Shown here one piece after another: positions 1-9,259 of a stretch of 64,000 nucleotides of DNA; the first letter of the stretch is position 1, and every line of letters begins with the position of its first letter. The notes below the pieces were generated by a model. It searched no databases, was not told where the DNA came from, and saw only the letters and a list, made by a program, of their open reading frames with translations. The DNA lies in contig CAVXWW010000004.1 of the NCBI GenBank assembly GCA_963765545.1, positions 248,001 to 312,000 on the forward strand. Reading direction: 5' to 3'. Source of the DNA: JARRPM01 sp963765545. Lineage in GTDB: Bacteria > Pseudomonadota > Gammaproteobacteria > Pseudomonadales > Halieaceae. Position numbers and translations under genes: made by a program.

Positions 1-2508
1 CCGCTGGACTGCCTGACATGCCCCACGAACGGCGACTGCGAACTCCAGGACACCGCGGGTGAACTGGGCCTGCGAGAAGTGCGCTACGGCTTTGACGGCG
101 CAAGTCATCTGAGCGCGCAAAAGGACACCTCCAATCCCTATTTCACCTTTGACGCCTCCAAGTGCATCGTCTGCTCGCGCTGTGTGCGTGCCTGCGAGGA
201 AACCCAGGGCACATTCGCCCTCACGATTGCTGGGCGGGGTTTCGAGTCAACGGTCAGTGCCGGCCAGGGCGAGCCATTTATGGATAGCGAGTGCGTATCC
301 TGTGGCGCCTGCGTTAAAGCCTGCCCCACGGCCACCCTGACCGAAAACTCGATTATCGAGCACGGCAAGCCAGAACATGCGGTGGTCACCACCTGTGCTT
401 ACTGCGGCGTGGGCTGTGCTTTTCGCGCCGAACTCAAGGGCACAAGCGTGGTGCGAATGACGCCCCACAAGGACGGCAGTGCCAATGAGGGACACGCCTG
501 TGTCAAAGGGCGCTTCGCCTTTGGCTACGCTACCCACAAAGACCGCATTACCCAGCCCATGATTCGCGACACCATCGATGAGCCCTGGCGCACCGTGTCC
601 TGGGAAGAAGCCATTGCCTATACCGCCCAGCGGTTTCGCGCTATCCAGCAAGAGTACGGGCGCAACAGCATTGGTGCGATCAGTTCCTCCCGCTGTACCA
701 ACGAGGAGGTCTACCTGGTGCAGAAGCTGGTGCGGGCGGGCTTTGGCAATAACAATATCGATACCTGCGCCCGGGTCTGTCATTCCCCCACGGGCTATGG
801 CCTGAAAACCACCCTGGGAGAGTCGGCGGGCACCCAGACGTTTGCCTCCGTGGCCCACACCGATGTGGTGCTGGTGATGGGCTCCAATCCCACCGAGGCA
901 CACCCGGTATTCGGGTCGCGTCTCAAAAGGCGACTGCGCCAGGGCGCGAAACTGATTGTGATAGACCCGCGGGGTATCGAGCTGGTAAGTGCGCCGCATA
1001 TCCGGGCGGATTATCACTTGCCAGTGAGCCCGGGTGCCAACGTGGCGGTACTCAATGCCATGGCTCATGTGATTGTCACTGAGGGCCTGCATGATCAATC
1101 ATTCATTGCGCAGCGTTGTGACAATGAACAGTTTTGCCGCTGGCTGGATTTTATCCGTGATCCGCGCCATGCCCCGGAAGCGCTGGAGGCTGCTACCGGT
1201 GTGGCACCCCGCTTGTTGCGCGATGCAACACGGCTGTATGCCACCGGTGGCAATGCGGCGATCTACTACGGCCTCGGGGTAACCGAACACAGCCAGGGAT
1301 CAACTGCGGTAATGGGCATAGCCAACCTCGCAATGCTGACCGGCAACCTCGGGCGCGAGGGGGTAGGCGTCAACCCGATGCGGGGGCAGAACAACGTGCA
1401 GGGCTCATGTGACATGGGTTCTTTTCCCCACGAGTTGCCCGGCTATCGCCACCTGTCTGATATAACGACTCGCACCCTGTTTGAAAACGACTGGGGTGTA
1501 GCGCTGGACCCGGAGCCGGGTATGCGCATCCCGAACATGTTTGACGCAGCGATTGATGGGGTATTTCGGGGTCTCTATTGTCAGGGCGAAGACGTCGCAC
1601 AGTCTGACCCCAATACCCAGCATATACAGTCAGCACTGGCCGCCCTGGAGTGCCTGGTGGTGCAGGACATCTTTCTTAACGAAACCGCCAAGTTTGCCCA
1701 TGTCTTCCTCCCGGGATCCTCCTTCCTGGAGAAGAATGGTACGTTTACCAACGCCGAACGTCGGATATCACCGGTACGCAGGGTGATGCCGCCACTGGCG
1801 GGCAAGGAGGATTGGGAGGTCACCCGCGACCTGGCCAATGCCATGGGCTGCGCCATGAATTACCAGCATCCCTCCCAGATTATGGATGAGATCGCCCGCC
1901 TTACGCCTACTTTCCACGGGGTGAGTTATGCCCGTCTCGATGAGTTGGGAAGTATCCAGTGGCCCTGTAACGAGCAAGCCCCCGACGGCACCCCGATCAT
2001 GCATGTCGATGAATTCGTGCGGGGCAAGGGTTTCTTTGCCCTGACCGAGTACGTGGCGACCGACGAACGCGCCAGTCGACGTTTTCCGCTGTTGCTGACC
2101 ACCGGCCGCATTCTCAGCCAGTACAATGTAGGCGCCCAGACCCGGCGCACCGCGAACAGCGAATGGCATCCGGAGGATACTCTTGAAATCCACCCCCACG
2201 ATGCCGAGGAACGCGGCGTCGCAGCCGGAGACTGGGTGGGTATCCAAAGCCGTGTTGGCAATACGGTTCTGCGTGCGTGCATTACTGAACGGGTCAAGCC
2301 CGGGGTTATCTATACAACATTCCACCACCCCTTATCCGGCGCCAACGTTATCACCACAGACAATTCTGACTGGGCTACCAATTGCCCTGAATTCAAGGTG
2401 ACCGCGGTACAGGTGACTCGGGTGACTGAACCCTCCGCCTGGCAAGCCCGGCAGCGGCAGTTCGACCAACGCCAGCAACAGTTGCTGGATGCGGCCGGCC
2501 CCGGGTGA
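1..2508 (+). CDS. fdsA: Formate dehydrogenase alpha subunit, NAD-dependent type (5'-truncated by window edge)
   Basis: The frame is open from base 1, so the true start lies upstream; a GTG at 79 is internal. The visible 835 codons begin with the Cys-rich CPTNGDC region typical of the NuoG-like N-terminus. Two 4Fe-4S motifs follow (first Cys at visible codons about 55 and 98), then the Fe-S motif of the molybdopterin domain (CAYCGVGC, codon 132) and the bis-MGD catalytic domain and C-terminal dinucleotide-binding domain. The metal ligand is a Cys (TGT at 778-780, RVCHSP context), so this is the non-selenocysteine form. The enzyme oxidises formate to CO2 in the cytoplasm and passes electrons to NAD via beta/gamma subunits, which should lie upstream. 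fdhD and the delta subunit follow directly, as in Fds-type operons. The family is certain; the Fds subtype rests on the N-terminal extension and fdsD. Confidence 0.93.
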   Translation, partial: PLDCLTCPTNGDCELQDTAGELGLREVRYGFDGASHLSAQKDTSNPYFTFDASKCIVCSRCVRACEETQGTFALTIAGRGFESTVSAGQGEPFMDSECVSCGACVKACPTATLTENSIIEHGKPEHAVVTTCAYCGVGCAFRAELKGTSVVRMTPHKDGSANEGHACVKGRFAFGYATHKDRITQPMIRDTIDEPWRTVSWEEAIAYTAQRFRAIQQEYGRNSIGAISSSRCTNEEVYLVQKLVRAGFGNNNIDTCARVCHSPTGYGLKTTLGESAGTQTFASVAHTDVVLVMGSNPTEAHPVFGSRLKRRLRQGAKLIVIDPRGIELVSAPHIRADYHLPVSPGANVAVLNAMAHVIVTEGLHDQSFIAQRCDNEQFCRWLDFIRDPRHAPEALEAATGVAPRLLRDATRLYATGGNAAIYYGLGVTEHSQGSTAVMGIANLAMLTGNLGREGVGVNPMRGQNNVQGSCDMGSFPHELPGYRHLSDITTRTLFENDWGVALDPEPGMRIPNMFDAAIDGVFRGLYCQGEDVAQSDPNTQHIQSALAALECLVVQDIFLNETAKFAHVFLPGSSFLEKNGTFTNAERRISPVRRVMPPLAGKEDWEVTRDLANAMGCAMNYQHPSQIMDEIARLTPTFHGVSYARLDELGSIQWPCNEQAPDGTPIMHVDEFVRGKGFFALTEYVATDERASRRFPLLLTTGRILSQYNVGAQTRRTANSEWHPEDTLEIHPHDAEERGVAAGDWVGIQSRVGNTVLRACITERVKPGVIYTTFHHPLSGANVITTDNSDWATNCPEFKVTAVQVTRVTEPSAWQARQRQFDQRQQQLLDAAGPG

Positions 2509-3367
2509 TGCTGTGACCAGCGTGACTGAGTCGGCAGACAACAACAAGCGGGACGCTGTGACAGACAAGCTGCGGGCAACCCGGAATGTCTCGCGGCACA
2601 CCTGGGAGGCAGGGCACCTGTGCCAGGATGAAGACATTGTCGTCAGCGAAGTGCCGGTGGCGTTGGTGTATAACGGTATATCCCATGTCGTTATGATGGT
2701 CACCCCTACCGATCTGGAAGATCTCGCCCTGGGCTTCAGCCTGTCCGAAGGCATTATCGGGCAACGAGAGCAGTTGCATGATCTGGAACTCATCGAGCGG
2801 GATAACGGAATGGAACTTTCCATGACAGTCAGTGCCGAAGCATTTGCGGCGCTGAAGCAGCGGCGCCGCAACCTGGCGGGACGCACGGGCTGTGGCCTGT
2901 GCGGCATAGAGTCGCTGGCACAGGCAATTCGCGCGCCCGAACTGGTGAACAGTGACATACGATTGCGCCACAGCGCGTTGCAGGCTGCCGTGACAGCGCT
3001 GGGCCAGCGCCAGACACTGAAGCGGCGAACCGGTGGGGTGCACGGTGCTGCCTGGTGTGATGCTGAGGGTGCTATTGAACTGGTGCGAGAAGATGTGGGC
3101 AGGCACAATGCGCTTGATAAATTATTGGGAGCGCTGCAGAACACGGCACATTCAGGGGTGGGGTTCGCCCTGGTGACCAGCAGGGCCAGTTACGAAATGG
3201 TTTCCAAGGCGGTCAGTTGCAACATAGCGGTGTTGGCTGCGGTGTCCGCCCCTACCTCTTTGGCGGTGCAGCTGGCGCAGCAGGGCGGGCTGACATTGGT
3301 GGGGTTTTTGCAGCCCGGACGACAGGTTGTGTACAGCAACACCCAGCGCCTTGTTGAGGCAGGCTGA
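2489..3367 (+). CDS. fdhD: Formate dehydrogenase accessory sulfurtransferase FdhD
   Basis: FdhD moves sulfur from a cysteine desulfurase to the molybdenum cofactor of formate dehydrogenase, which activates the enzyme. The protein carries the hallmark CGLC motif (Cys135 and Cys138 counted from the ATG at 2489) and the usual family length. The ATG at 2489 overlaps the end of the alpha subunit gene by 20 bp. An in-frame GTG at 2513, just after the fdsA stop, is an alternative start that removes eight poorly conserved residues. Its position between the alpha and delta subunit genes supports translational coupling to the enzyme it matures. Confidence 0.95.
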   Translation: MRPAPGDAVTSVTESADNNKRDAVTDKLRATRNVSRHTWEAGHLCQDEDIVVSEVPVALVYNGISHVVMMVTPTDLEDLALGFSLSEGIIGQREQLHDLELIERDNGMELSMTVSAEAFAALKQRRRNLAGRTGCGLCGIESLAQAIRAPELVNSDIRLRHSALQAAVTALGQRQTLKRRTGGVHGAAWCDAEGAIELVREDVGRHNALDKLLGALQNTAHSGVGFALVTSRASYEMVSKAVSCNIAVLAAVSAPTSLAVQLAQQGGLTLVGFLQPGRQVVYSNTQRLVEAG

Positions 3368-3370
3368 ATC

Positions 3371-3613
3371 ATGACCACGCAGCAGGTCGAGCGGCTGGCA
3401 TCCATGGCGAACCAGATCGCGCTGAATCTTGGCGCGGGTCATGACCAATCGGCTGCACAGCGAACCGCAGATCACATACGCCGCTTCTGGACGCCGGCGA
3501 TGCGCAAGCAGTTAATCGAATTCTGGCGCGGTGGCGGCGATGTCGCAACGGTGGTCGCAGACTGCCTGGCGGCGCTGGATCAAACGGACGGTAACAGGAG
3601 TGAATCCACATGA
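3371..3613 (+). CDS. fdsD: Formate dehydrogenase delta subunit
   Basis: This 80-residue protein starts 3 bp after fdhD and ends overlapping the next ATG. The sequence is helical, with an MANQIALN segment near residue 12, a DHIRRFW motif near 34, and a following MRKQL segment. This pattern, with a short acidic tail, fits the FdsD family (NAD-dependent formate dehydrogenase delta subunit), a small protein encoded last in fds operons and needed for a fully active complex. Identification rests on size, motif and operon position. Confidence 0.88.
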   Translation: MTTQQVERLASMANQIALNLGAGHDQSAAQRTADHIRRFWTPAMRKQLIEFWRGGGDVATVVADCLAALDQTDGNRSEST

Positions 3614-4347
3614 TGACATTTTTCCGCTCAAAAACAGCAACGATGCTGTTTGGGCTGGCCCTGTTGTGCAGTATTCAAGCACAGGCAAGTGAGCATGAGT
3701 CCCCCGCAAAGATTCTGGTGAACGGGCAGGGCACTGCAGAACTGGTGCCGGATATGGCGGTGCTGCAGCTCACCGTCACCCGGGAGGCCGACACGGCCAG
3801 GGAGGCACTGGATGCCAATTCCGCCGCCATGACCCAGGTGATGAAGGCGTTGCGGGACCAGGGAATCGCTGAAAGGGATATCCAGACAGCCAACTTCGCT
3901 ATTCAACCGCGCTATGTATACCCGTCGCCTAAAGCGCAGGGTGAACGCGAGCCGCCGCGTATCGTGGGCTACACCGTTCGCAATGGACTGAACGTAAGGG
4001 TACGTGACCTCACAAAGCTGGGCGCAATCATGGATCAGTCTGTGACCCTGGGCGTGAACGAGGGGGGCAATATCACGTTCACCAATGACGACCCCTCTGA
4101 AGCTGTTAATAAGGCGCGCGTGCGAGCCGTGAAGGACGCCATGAGCAAGGCCAAAATCCTGGCGGATGCAGCGGGAGTCAAGCTGGGCAGGGTGCTGGAG
4201 ATTGCTGAAAACACCTACAGTCCCGGCCCGGCGCCTATGATGCGCGCCGAGATGATGGCCGGCCGGGCAGCGGATGCCGTGCCTGTAGCCGCCGGGGAGA
4301 GTAGTTACCAGGTCACGGTCAGCCTGTCTTATGCGATCACGCAATAG
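3610..4347 (+). CDS. SIMPL-domain (DUF541) periplasmic protein
   Basis: The 245-residue product begins with a signal peptide (hydrophobic core about residues 11-22, likely cleavage after AQA at about 27). The rest is one SIMPL/DUF541 domain: a VNGQGTAELVPDMAVL start, a central GYTVRNGLNVRVRDL segment and a SYQVTVSLSYAI end. SIMPL proteins form periplasmic or outer-membrane-associated oligomers and some affect oxidative stress resistance; no enzymatic role is established. The ATG overlaps the fdsD stop by 4 bp, so it is co-transcribed with the formate dehydrogenase genes, although a functional link is not known. Confidence 0.88.
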   Translation: MMTFFRSKTATMLFGLALLCSIQAQASEHESPAKILVNGQGTAELVPDMAVLQLTVTREADTAREALDANSAAMTQVMKALRDQGIAERDIQTANFAIQPRYVYPSPKAQGEREPPRIVGYTVRNGLNVRVRDLTKLGAIMDQSVTLGVNEGGNITFTNDDPSEAVNKARVRAVKDAMSKAKILADAAGVKLGRVLEIAENTYSPGPAPMMRAEMMAGRAADAVPVAAGESSYQVTVSLSYAITQ

Positions 4348-4378
4348 CGGTGTTTCACTCTTTGTTGGATAGCCAGTA

Positions 4379-5284
4379 ATGCAATTACGAAATCGTGTGG
4401 CAGGTGGCGGCACGCCCCGACTCGGTAACTGGGGCGTAGACAGCGAGTACGGGCGCCTGCGAGACCTGCTGGTTGGCCCTATTGATAACTATCACTGGAC
4501 CCCGGGTAATGCCGTTGCCCAGCGCAGTGAAAGGCTTGGCCTCAGGTTCGACGCGGCGGTGGTCAAGGCGCAGTATTCCGAGATGATCGCAGCCTATGAG
4601 CAGGCCGGTGTGATTGTACATACCCTTCCTGCGGAGGATGGCCTGCCCTACCAGGTTTACGCCCGCGACAGCAGTGTCATGACCCCGTGGGGCGCTATCA
4701 TCATGCAGTTGGAAAAGCCTTACCGTCGCGGTGAGTATGCGGCGGTGCTGCGCTTTTACCTGGAAAACGAAATTCCCATCTATGACATGGTCAGCGCCGG
4801 CAATGTCGAGGGAGGGGATTTCATGGTGTTGAAGCCCGGGGTGGCGGTTTGCGGTTACTCCGGTGAACGCTCGGTCGCCCCGGCTGTTCAGCAGATCGGT
4901 GGCTGGTTTGAAGCCGAGGGATGGGAGTTTCGCTCCTATGCCTTTGATTCACACTTCCTGCATCTTGATGTGCAGATGGGCATGATCGCCGAGAACCTGG
5001 CGGTGGTTTGTGTGGAGGCGGTCGAACAGGAGTTCCTAGATTGGTTGAGGTCACACGGCATTCGCATACTGGAGATCTCATATGCCGACGCCATGAACAT
5101 GGGTACCAATATTGTCGCCCTTGGCAATGAGCGCGTACTGATACCTGCCGCGGGCAAAAAACTGATCGAAGCCTGTCGCGCCGAGGGCCTGGAAGTCTTC
5201 GATCCCGACGTTTCCATGATAGCCGCGGGTGGCGGGTCGGTGCACTGCATGTGCCAGGCCCTGCGCCGGGATCCAGTGGAGTAG
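4379..5284 (+). CDS. Guanidine-modifying enzyme of the ADI/DDAH/amidinotransferase superfamily
   Basis: The 301-residue cytoplasmic protein has the catalytic features of the pentein guanidine-modifying superfamily: RDSSV near residue 96, EGGD at 144-147, His195 in an HLD motif, and the nucleophile Cys290 in GGGSVHC near the C-terminus. Members hydrolyse or transfer the amidino group of arginine, agmatine, dimethylarginine or related guanidino compounds. The exact substrate cannot be read from the sequence. The gene ends 4 bp before the start of an M20-family carbamoylase, which suggests a deiminase producing a ureido compound for the next enzyme. There is no signal peptide. Confidence 0.85.
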   Translation: MQLRNRVAGGGTPRLGNWGVDSEYGRLRDLLVGPIDNYHWTPGNAVAQRSERLGLRFDAAVVKAQYSEMIAAYEQAGVIVHTLPAEDGLPYQVYARDSSVMTPWGAIIMQLEKPYRRGEYAAVLRFYLENEIPIYDMVSAGNVEGGDFMVLKPGVAVCGYSGERSVAPAVQQIGGWFEAEGWEFRSYAFDSHFLHLDVQMGMIAENLAVVCVEAVEQEFLDWLRSHGIRILEISYADAMNMGTNIVALGNERVLIPAAGKKLIEACRAEGLEVFDPDVSMIAAGGGSVHCMCQALRRDPVE

Positions 5285-5288
5285 CCAT

Positions 5289-6521
5289 ATGTCAGAGCAA
5301 TTACGAGTCAATGGCCAGCGCCTGTGGGACAGCTTGATGGAGATGGCTGAAATAGGCGCTACGGCTCGTGGCGGCTGTAACAGGCAGGCCCTGACGGACG
5401 AGGACAGGCAGGGTCGCGACCTGTTTACAAGCTGGTGTAAAAGCCTTGGCTGTGAAATCAGCGTGGATGAAATGGGCAACATATTTGCCCGCAGAGCGGG
5501 CAGGGACAACTCGCTACCCCCGGTTATCACCGGCAGTCACCTGGACACCCAGCCAACCGGCGGTAAATTTGACGGTGTCTACGGCGTGCTCGCCGGGCTG
5601 GAAGTCTTGCGCACCCTTGAAGATGCGGGTCTTGAAACCGAAGCGGCACTCGAAGTGGTTGTCTGGACCAACGAGGAGGGCGCGCGTTTCGCGCCGGCCA
5701 TGATGGGCTCCGGGGTCTGGGCTGGAGAGATGGCGCGGGAGGATATCTACGCCACTACCGACAAGGCGGGTAAACGCTTTGTCGATGAACTGGCGCGTAT
5801 CGGCTACAAGGGAAATCTTCCGGCGACCCCGAGACCCATACGCGCGGCATTTGAAGCTCACATCGAGCAGGGCCCTATTCTGGAGGCCGAGGAGCTGCAG
5901 ATAGGCGTTCTTACGGGGGTACAGGGAGCACGCTGGTATGACCTGGTCATCGAGGGCCAGCCAGTACACGCAGGCCCCACCCCGATGGAAGTGCGGCGCG
6001 ATCCGTTTATGGTGGCTTTACCTGTCCTGGAATACTGCTATGAGCTGGCTCGCCAATACGGCCCCTGGGGGCGCGCGACCTTCGGTGATATCAGGGCCGA
6101 GCCGGGCTCCCGTAATACGGTGCCGGAAAAACTGGTGGTGGCTATCGATTTACGCCATCCGGACACATCAGTACTGGATGAAATGGACAGGCAGTTCCGT
6201 CAATGTGTTGAAAAGACCTGCTCAGCTAAAGGGCTGGATGGACGGGTGGAGGAGCTCTGGCACATGCCGGTAACCGCGTTTGCGCCTGAGTGCGTGGACG
6301 CGGTGCGCAGTGCAACGCAGGCCCTGGGCTATCCCCATATGGAAATGGTCAGTGGTGCGGGCCACGACTCGCTGTACGTTGCGAAAGTCGCGCCTACCAG
6401 CATGATCTTTGTGCCCTGTCAGGACGGGATTTCTCATAACGAGGCAGAGAACGCCAAGTCAGAGGATCTGGAAGCAGGCTGCAATGTGCTGCTGCACGCC
6501 ATGTTGAAGATGGCGGGCTGA
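5289..6521 (+). CDS. Zn-dependent M20 hydrolase, N-carbamoyl-L-amino acid / ureido acid amidohydrolase type
   Basis: This 410-residue protein belongs to the HyuC/AmaB/allantoate amidohydrolase branch of M20. The metal-binding series is complete: His84 in GSHLD, Asp95 in GKFDG, Glu129-Glu130 in TNEEGARF, His191 in EAHIEQG and His383 near the end. Such enzymes cleave N-carbamoyl amino acids or ureido acids to amine, CO2 and ammonia. I chose the ATG at 5289 rather than an upstream in-frame start at 5229 because it follows the previous stop and homology begins there. It forms a two-gene unit with the guanidine-modifying enzyme upstream; the two could act in sequence. Confidence 0.9.
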   Translation: MSEQLRVNGQRLWDSLMEMAEIGATARGGCNRQALTDEDRQGRDLFTSWCKSLGCEISVDEMGNIFARRAGRDNSLPPVITGSHLDTQPTGGKFDGVYGVLAGLEVLRTLEDAGLETEAALEVVVWTNEEGARFAPAMMGSGVWAGEMAREDIYATTDKAGKRFVDELARIGYKGNLPATPRPIRAAFEAHIEQGPILEAEELQIGVLTGVQGARWYDLVIEGQPVHAGPTPMEVRRDPFMVALPVLEYCYELARQYGPWGRATFGDIRAEPGSRNTVPEKLVVAIDLRHPDTSVLDEMDRQFRQCVEKTCSAKGLDGRVEELWHMPVTAFAPECVDAVRSATQALGYPHMEMVSGAGHDSLYVAKVAPTSMIFVPCQDGISHNEAENAKSEDLEAGCNVLLHAMLKMAG

Positions 6522-6724
6522 GCCCTGGCGCTGCCTCAGGGCTTTCAGTTCCGGTGCTTGATAGGGGTGGGCTCAGAATTGGCTTTCAGTTTTAGCGCCT
6601 GGTCACACCCTGCTGCCAGCGCGTTTACCGGCGTTTCAGGCTGCAATTATCATGATCATTCTTTTGCCGCGGATACGATCCATATCAATAACACGGTCCA
6701 GATAAGTCAGCACAATAGATTGCC

Positions 6725-8206
6725 ATGGGTATAGATATCGACAAGACAACATTCGAGAAGGCCGACTTCCAGGCCTTCGGCGCCCGCCTGGAACAAAACC
6801 TTGAGTGCCTGCAGGGATTGCTGGCGCGGCCGGGCTTCGGCGCGGGGCCTGCCTCCCTGGGTTCGGAAATGGAAATGTATATTGTCGATGCGAAGGGGTA
6901 TCCACTGTATGCCAATGAAGAAATCGAGGAAGAGGCGAAGGACCCCCAGCTGACCCTGGAGCTGAATCGTTACAATATGGAATTCAATCTGTCTCCCTAC
7001 CGGATGGACCAGTCTGCCTTTGCCGCGACCGAGGCTGAAATTCTCGCCAAACTACAGCAACTTCGTGGTGTTGCCGCGCGTCATGGCGGGCGCATAGTGC
7101 CCATAGGAATTCTGCCGACACTGCGCCAGACAGACTTTGGCCTTCATTGTATAACCGGGCGCCGGCGCTACCACGCGCTGGTAGAGCAACTGATTCGGCG
7201 GCGCGGGGACAAATTTCGGGTTGAGATCAATGGCGATGATCCGCTCAAGCTTGAGCTGGCGGATATTACGCTGGAGGGTGCCAATACCTCATTTCAGGTG
7301 CATTACCGCGTGGAACCCGATAAGTATGCCGATACCTTCAATGCGATACAGCTGGCGACACCCCTGGCGGTGGCCATCAGCGCCAATTCTCCCACCTTGT
7401 TTGGTCACAGGCTGTGGCAGGAAACGCGGGTGCCCCTGTTCAAGCAATCCATTGATACCCGCCATGCCGATCGCTACGGCTGGCGGGAGCCGGCCCGAGT
7501 GAATTTTGGCCAGGGTTGGGCGCGACGCGGCGCGGGGGAGCTGTTCGAGGAAGTGGTGAGAATTTATCCGCCCTTGCTGCCTGTGTGTTCCGATATCCCT
7601 GTATCGCAAGAGCTTTCAGGTGCCGGCACGCCTTCCCTGGCGGAACTGCGGTTGCACCAGGGCACGGTGTGGCTATGGAACAGGCCTATCTATGATGATG
7701 TTGACGGCGGTCACCTGCGTATTGAAATGCGCGCACTACCGGCGGGACCTACCGCTATTGATATGGTGGCCAGTGCCGCATTTCTGATCGGTCTGGCCGA
7801 GGGTTTGCGCCCCCGCATAAACGAGCTGCTACCCGCCCAGCCCTTTGCGATCGCGGAGTACAATTTCTACCGTGCGGCTCAACACGGGCTGGACGCGCGG
7901 CTGTTGTGGCCGGACCCAAAGCAGTCCGGCTATCGGGAACAGGGTGTGACGGATATCGCGAGCGGGCTGCTGCTGACAGCGCGGGCGGGGCTGGAGGCTA
8001 TTGGTGTTGCGGCTCAGGAGGCGCATCACTACATCAGCGTGATTGAACAGCGCCTGCAGCGCCGCCAGACCGGCGCAATATGGCAACGCAGAATACTGGC
8101 CGAATTAATGGAGAAAATGCCATTGCAGGCGGCACTACACGAGATGCTGGAGATTTATATGGTTCATAGCGAGGCCAATGTACCGGTGGCGGACTGGCCG
8201 CTGTGA
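6725..8206 (+). CDS. GCS2-type carboxylate-amine ligase (glutamate-cysteine ligase family)
   Basis: The 493-residue protein has the GCS2 fold signatures: LGSEMEMYIVD near residue 48, LELNRYNMEFNLSP near 76, a substrate/metal region around GANTSFQVHYRV, and the RIEMRALPAGPT segment near 335. Family members couple an amine to a carboxylate such as the gamma-carboxyl of glutamate using ATP; many bacterial members are uncharacterised and are not the main glutathione enzyme. The stop overlaps the GTG of the next gene (GTGA), so the ligase and the following AstE-like hydrolase are translationally coupled. A 203-bp gap separates it from the M20 gene. Confidence 0.82.
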   Translation: MGIDIDKTTFEKADFQAFGARLEQNLECLQGLLARPGFGAGPASLGSEMEMYIVDAKGYPLYANEEIEEEAKDPQLTLELNRYNMEFNLSPYRMDQSAFAATEAEILAKLQQLRGVAARHGGRIVPIGILPTLRQTDFGLHCITGRRRYHALVEQLIRRRGDKFRVEINGDDPLKLELADITLEGANTSFQVHYRVEPDKYADTFNAIQLATPLAVAISANSPTLFGHRLWQETRVPLFKQSIDTRHADRYGWREPARVNFGQGWARRGAGELFEEVVRIYPPLLPVCSDIPVSQELSGAGTPSLAELRLHQGTVWLWNRPIYDDVDGGHLRIEMRALPAGPTAIDMVASAAFLIGLAEGLRPRINELLPAQPFAIAEYNFYRAAQHGLDARLLWPDPKQSGYREQGVTDIASGLLLTARAGLEAIGVAAQEAHHYISVIEQRLQRRQTGAIWQRRILAELMEKMPLQAALHEMLEIYMVHSEANVPVADWPL

Positions 8207-9237
8207 GGCGCTTTCGTTTTATCCGCGACCCGGGTCCTGATGAGGTTGGCAATAACGTCGAGGAGTTCCTGCATTGGCTTGACGGGCCTGCCTGTATTTA
8301 CCTGACAGGGGAGGCCGATGATCGCACCCGCGCCCTGGTAACCCTGCTGCACGGGAACGAACCCTCCGGCGCGCTGGCGTTGTATCGCTGGTTGAAGTCC
8401 GGCCGGCGTCCGGCAGTCAACGTGGTCTGTGTGGTGGCATCTGTCGCAGCGGCGTTGGCGCCGCCCCTGTTCAGTCAGCGTATGTTGCCCCGGGCACGGG
8501 ACCTGAATCGCTGTTTTCGTCCGCCATTTGACGATGCCCAGGGTGTGTTGGCCGCGGAAATTCTGGAGATACTGAACTTTCATCATCCCGAGGCGGTGGT
8601 AGATATGCACAACACCTCCGGCTCAGGGCCGTCTTTTGGTGTATGCACTCATATGGACCAGCAACACGATGCGCTGGTGTCGCTGTTCACGCAGCGCCTG
8701 ATTATTTCCAATCTCGGCCTGGGTGCACTGATGGAGATCAGCGAGCACAGCTTTCCGACAGTAACAGTGGAAGTAGGTGGCAGGCTGGACGAGGAGGCCC
8801 ATGAGCTCGCCTATGAGGGAATGTGTCGTTATTTCGAGGCGCCTACCGTGCTGGACCCCGGTGAGACTGACTGGGGCCTGGAGCTGCTGTGTGATCCTAT
8901 CCGCCTGGAGCTGAATGACAACGTGACGCTCACCTATGCTGACAACCCCAGCGCCAGTTACGATATCACCCTGCGGGTGGATATCGAGCACCTTAACTTT
9001 GGTACGGTGGCACCCGACACACTGCTGGGCTGGGCCCGGGCGCCCGAGCGGGATTTGTTCTCCGCCCTGGACGCCGGTGGTCAGTGCGCGGTCACCCGGC
9101 TGGTGAGGGTGGAAAACGGGCAACTTTATCCGGCCCAGCCGCTGAAGCTGTTCATGATCACCAACAATGCCGCCATCGCCGAATCCGACTGCCTGTTTTA
9201 CGCGGTGGGGTATGACGGCAGCACTATTTGCAGCTGA
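8203..9237 (+). CDS. Succinylglutamate desuccinylase/aspartoacylase-family metallo-hydrolase
   Basis: The 344-residue protein has the AstE/ASPA zinc site: His50 and Glu53 in HGNEPSG, a substrate-binding RDLNR at 99-103, and His136 in DMHNTSG. It should deacylate an N-acyl amino acid or a similar amide in the cytoplasm. The GTG start overlaps the stop of the GCS2-type ligase. A ligase and a deacylase encoded together suggest making and removal of an amide-linked compound, but the substrate is unknown. Confidence 0.82.
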   Translation: MRRFRFIRDPGPDEVGNNVEEFLHWLDGPACIYLTGEADDRTRALVTLLHGNEPSGALALYRWLKSGRRPAVNVVCVVASVAAALAPPLFSQRMLPRARDLNRCFRPPFDDAQGVLAAEILEILNFHHPEAVVDMHNTSGSGPSFGVCTHMDQQHDALVSLFTQRLIISNLGLGALMEISEHSFPTVTVEVGGRLDEEAHELAYEGMCRYFEAPTVLDPGETDWGLELLCDPIRLELNDNVTLTYADNPSASYDITLRVDIEHLNFGTVAPDTLLGWARAPERDLFSALDAGGQCAVTRLVRVENGQLYPAQPLKLFMITNNAAIAESDCLFYAVGYDGSTICS

Positions 9238-9259
9238 TCCCGTCAGCGCCGGGGTGGAT

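Noticed and set aside
778..780. Possible selenocysteine at the formate dehydrogenase active site
   Set aside because: The codon is TGT (Cys), not TGA.
247..1098. 283-codon minus-strand frame
   Set aside because: Antisense to the formate dehydrogenase alpha subunit, whose motifs cover the whole interval.
2332..3144. 270-codon minus-strand frame across the fdsA-fdhD border
   Set aside because: Antisense to two well-supported genes; no domain and no ribosome site.
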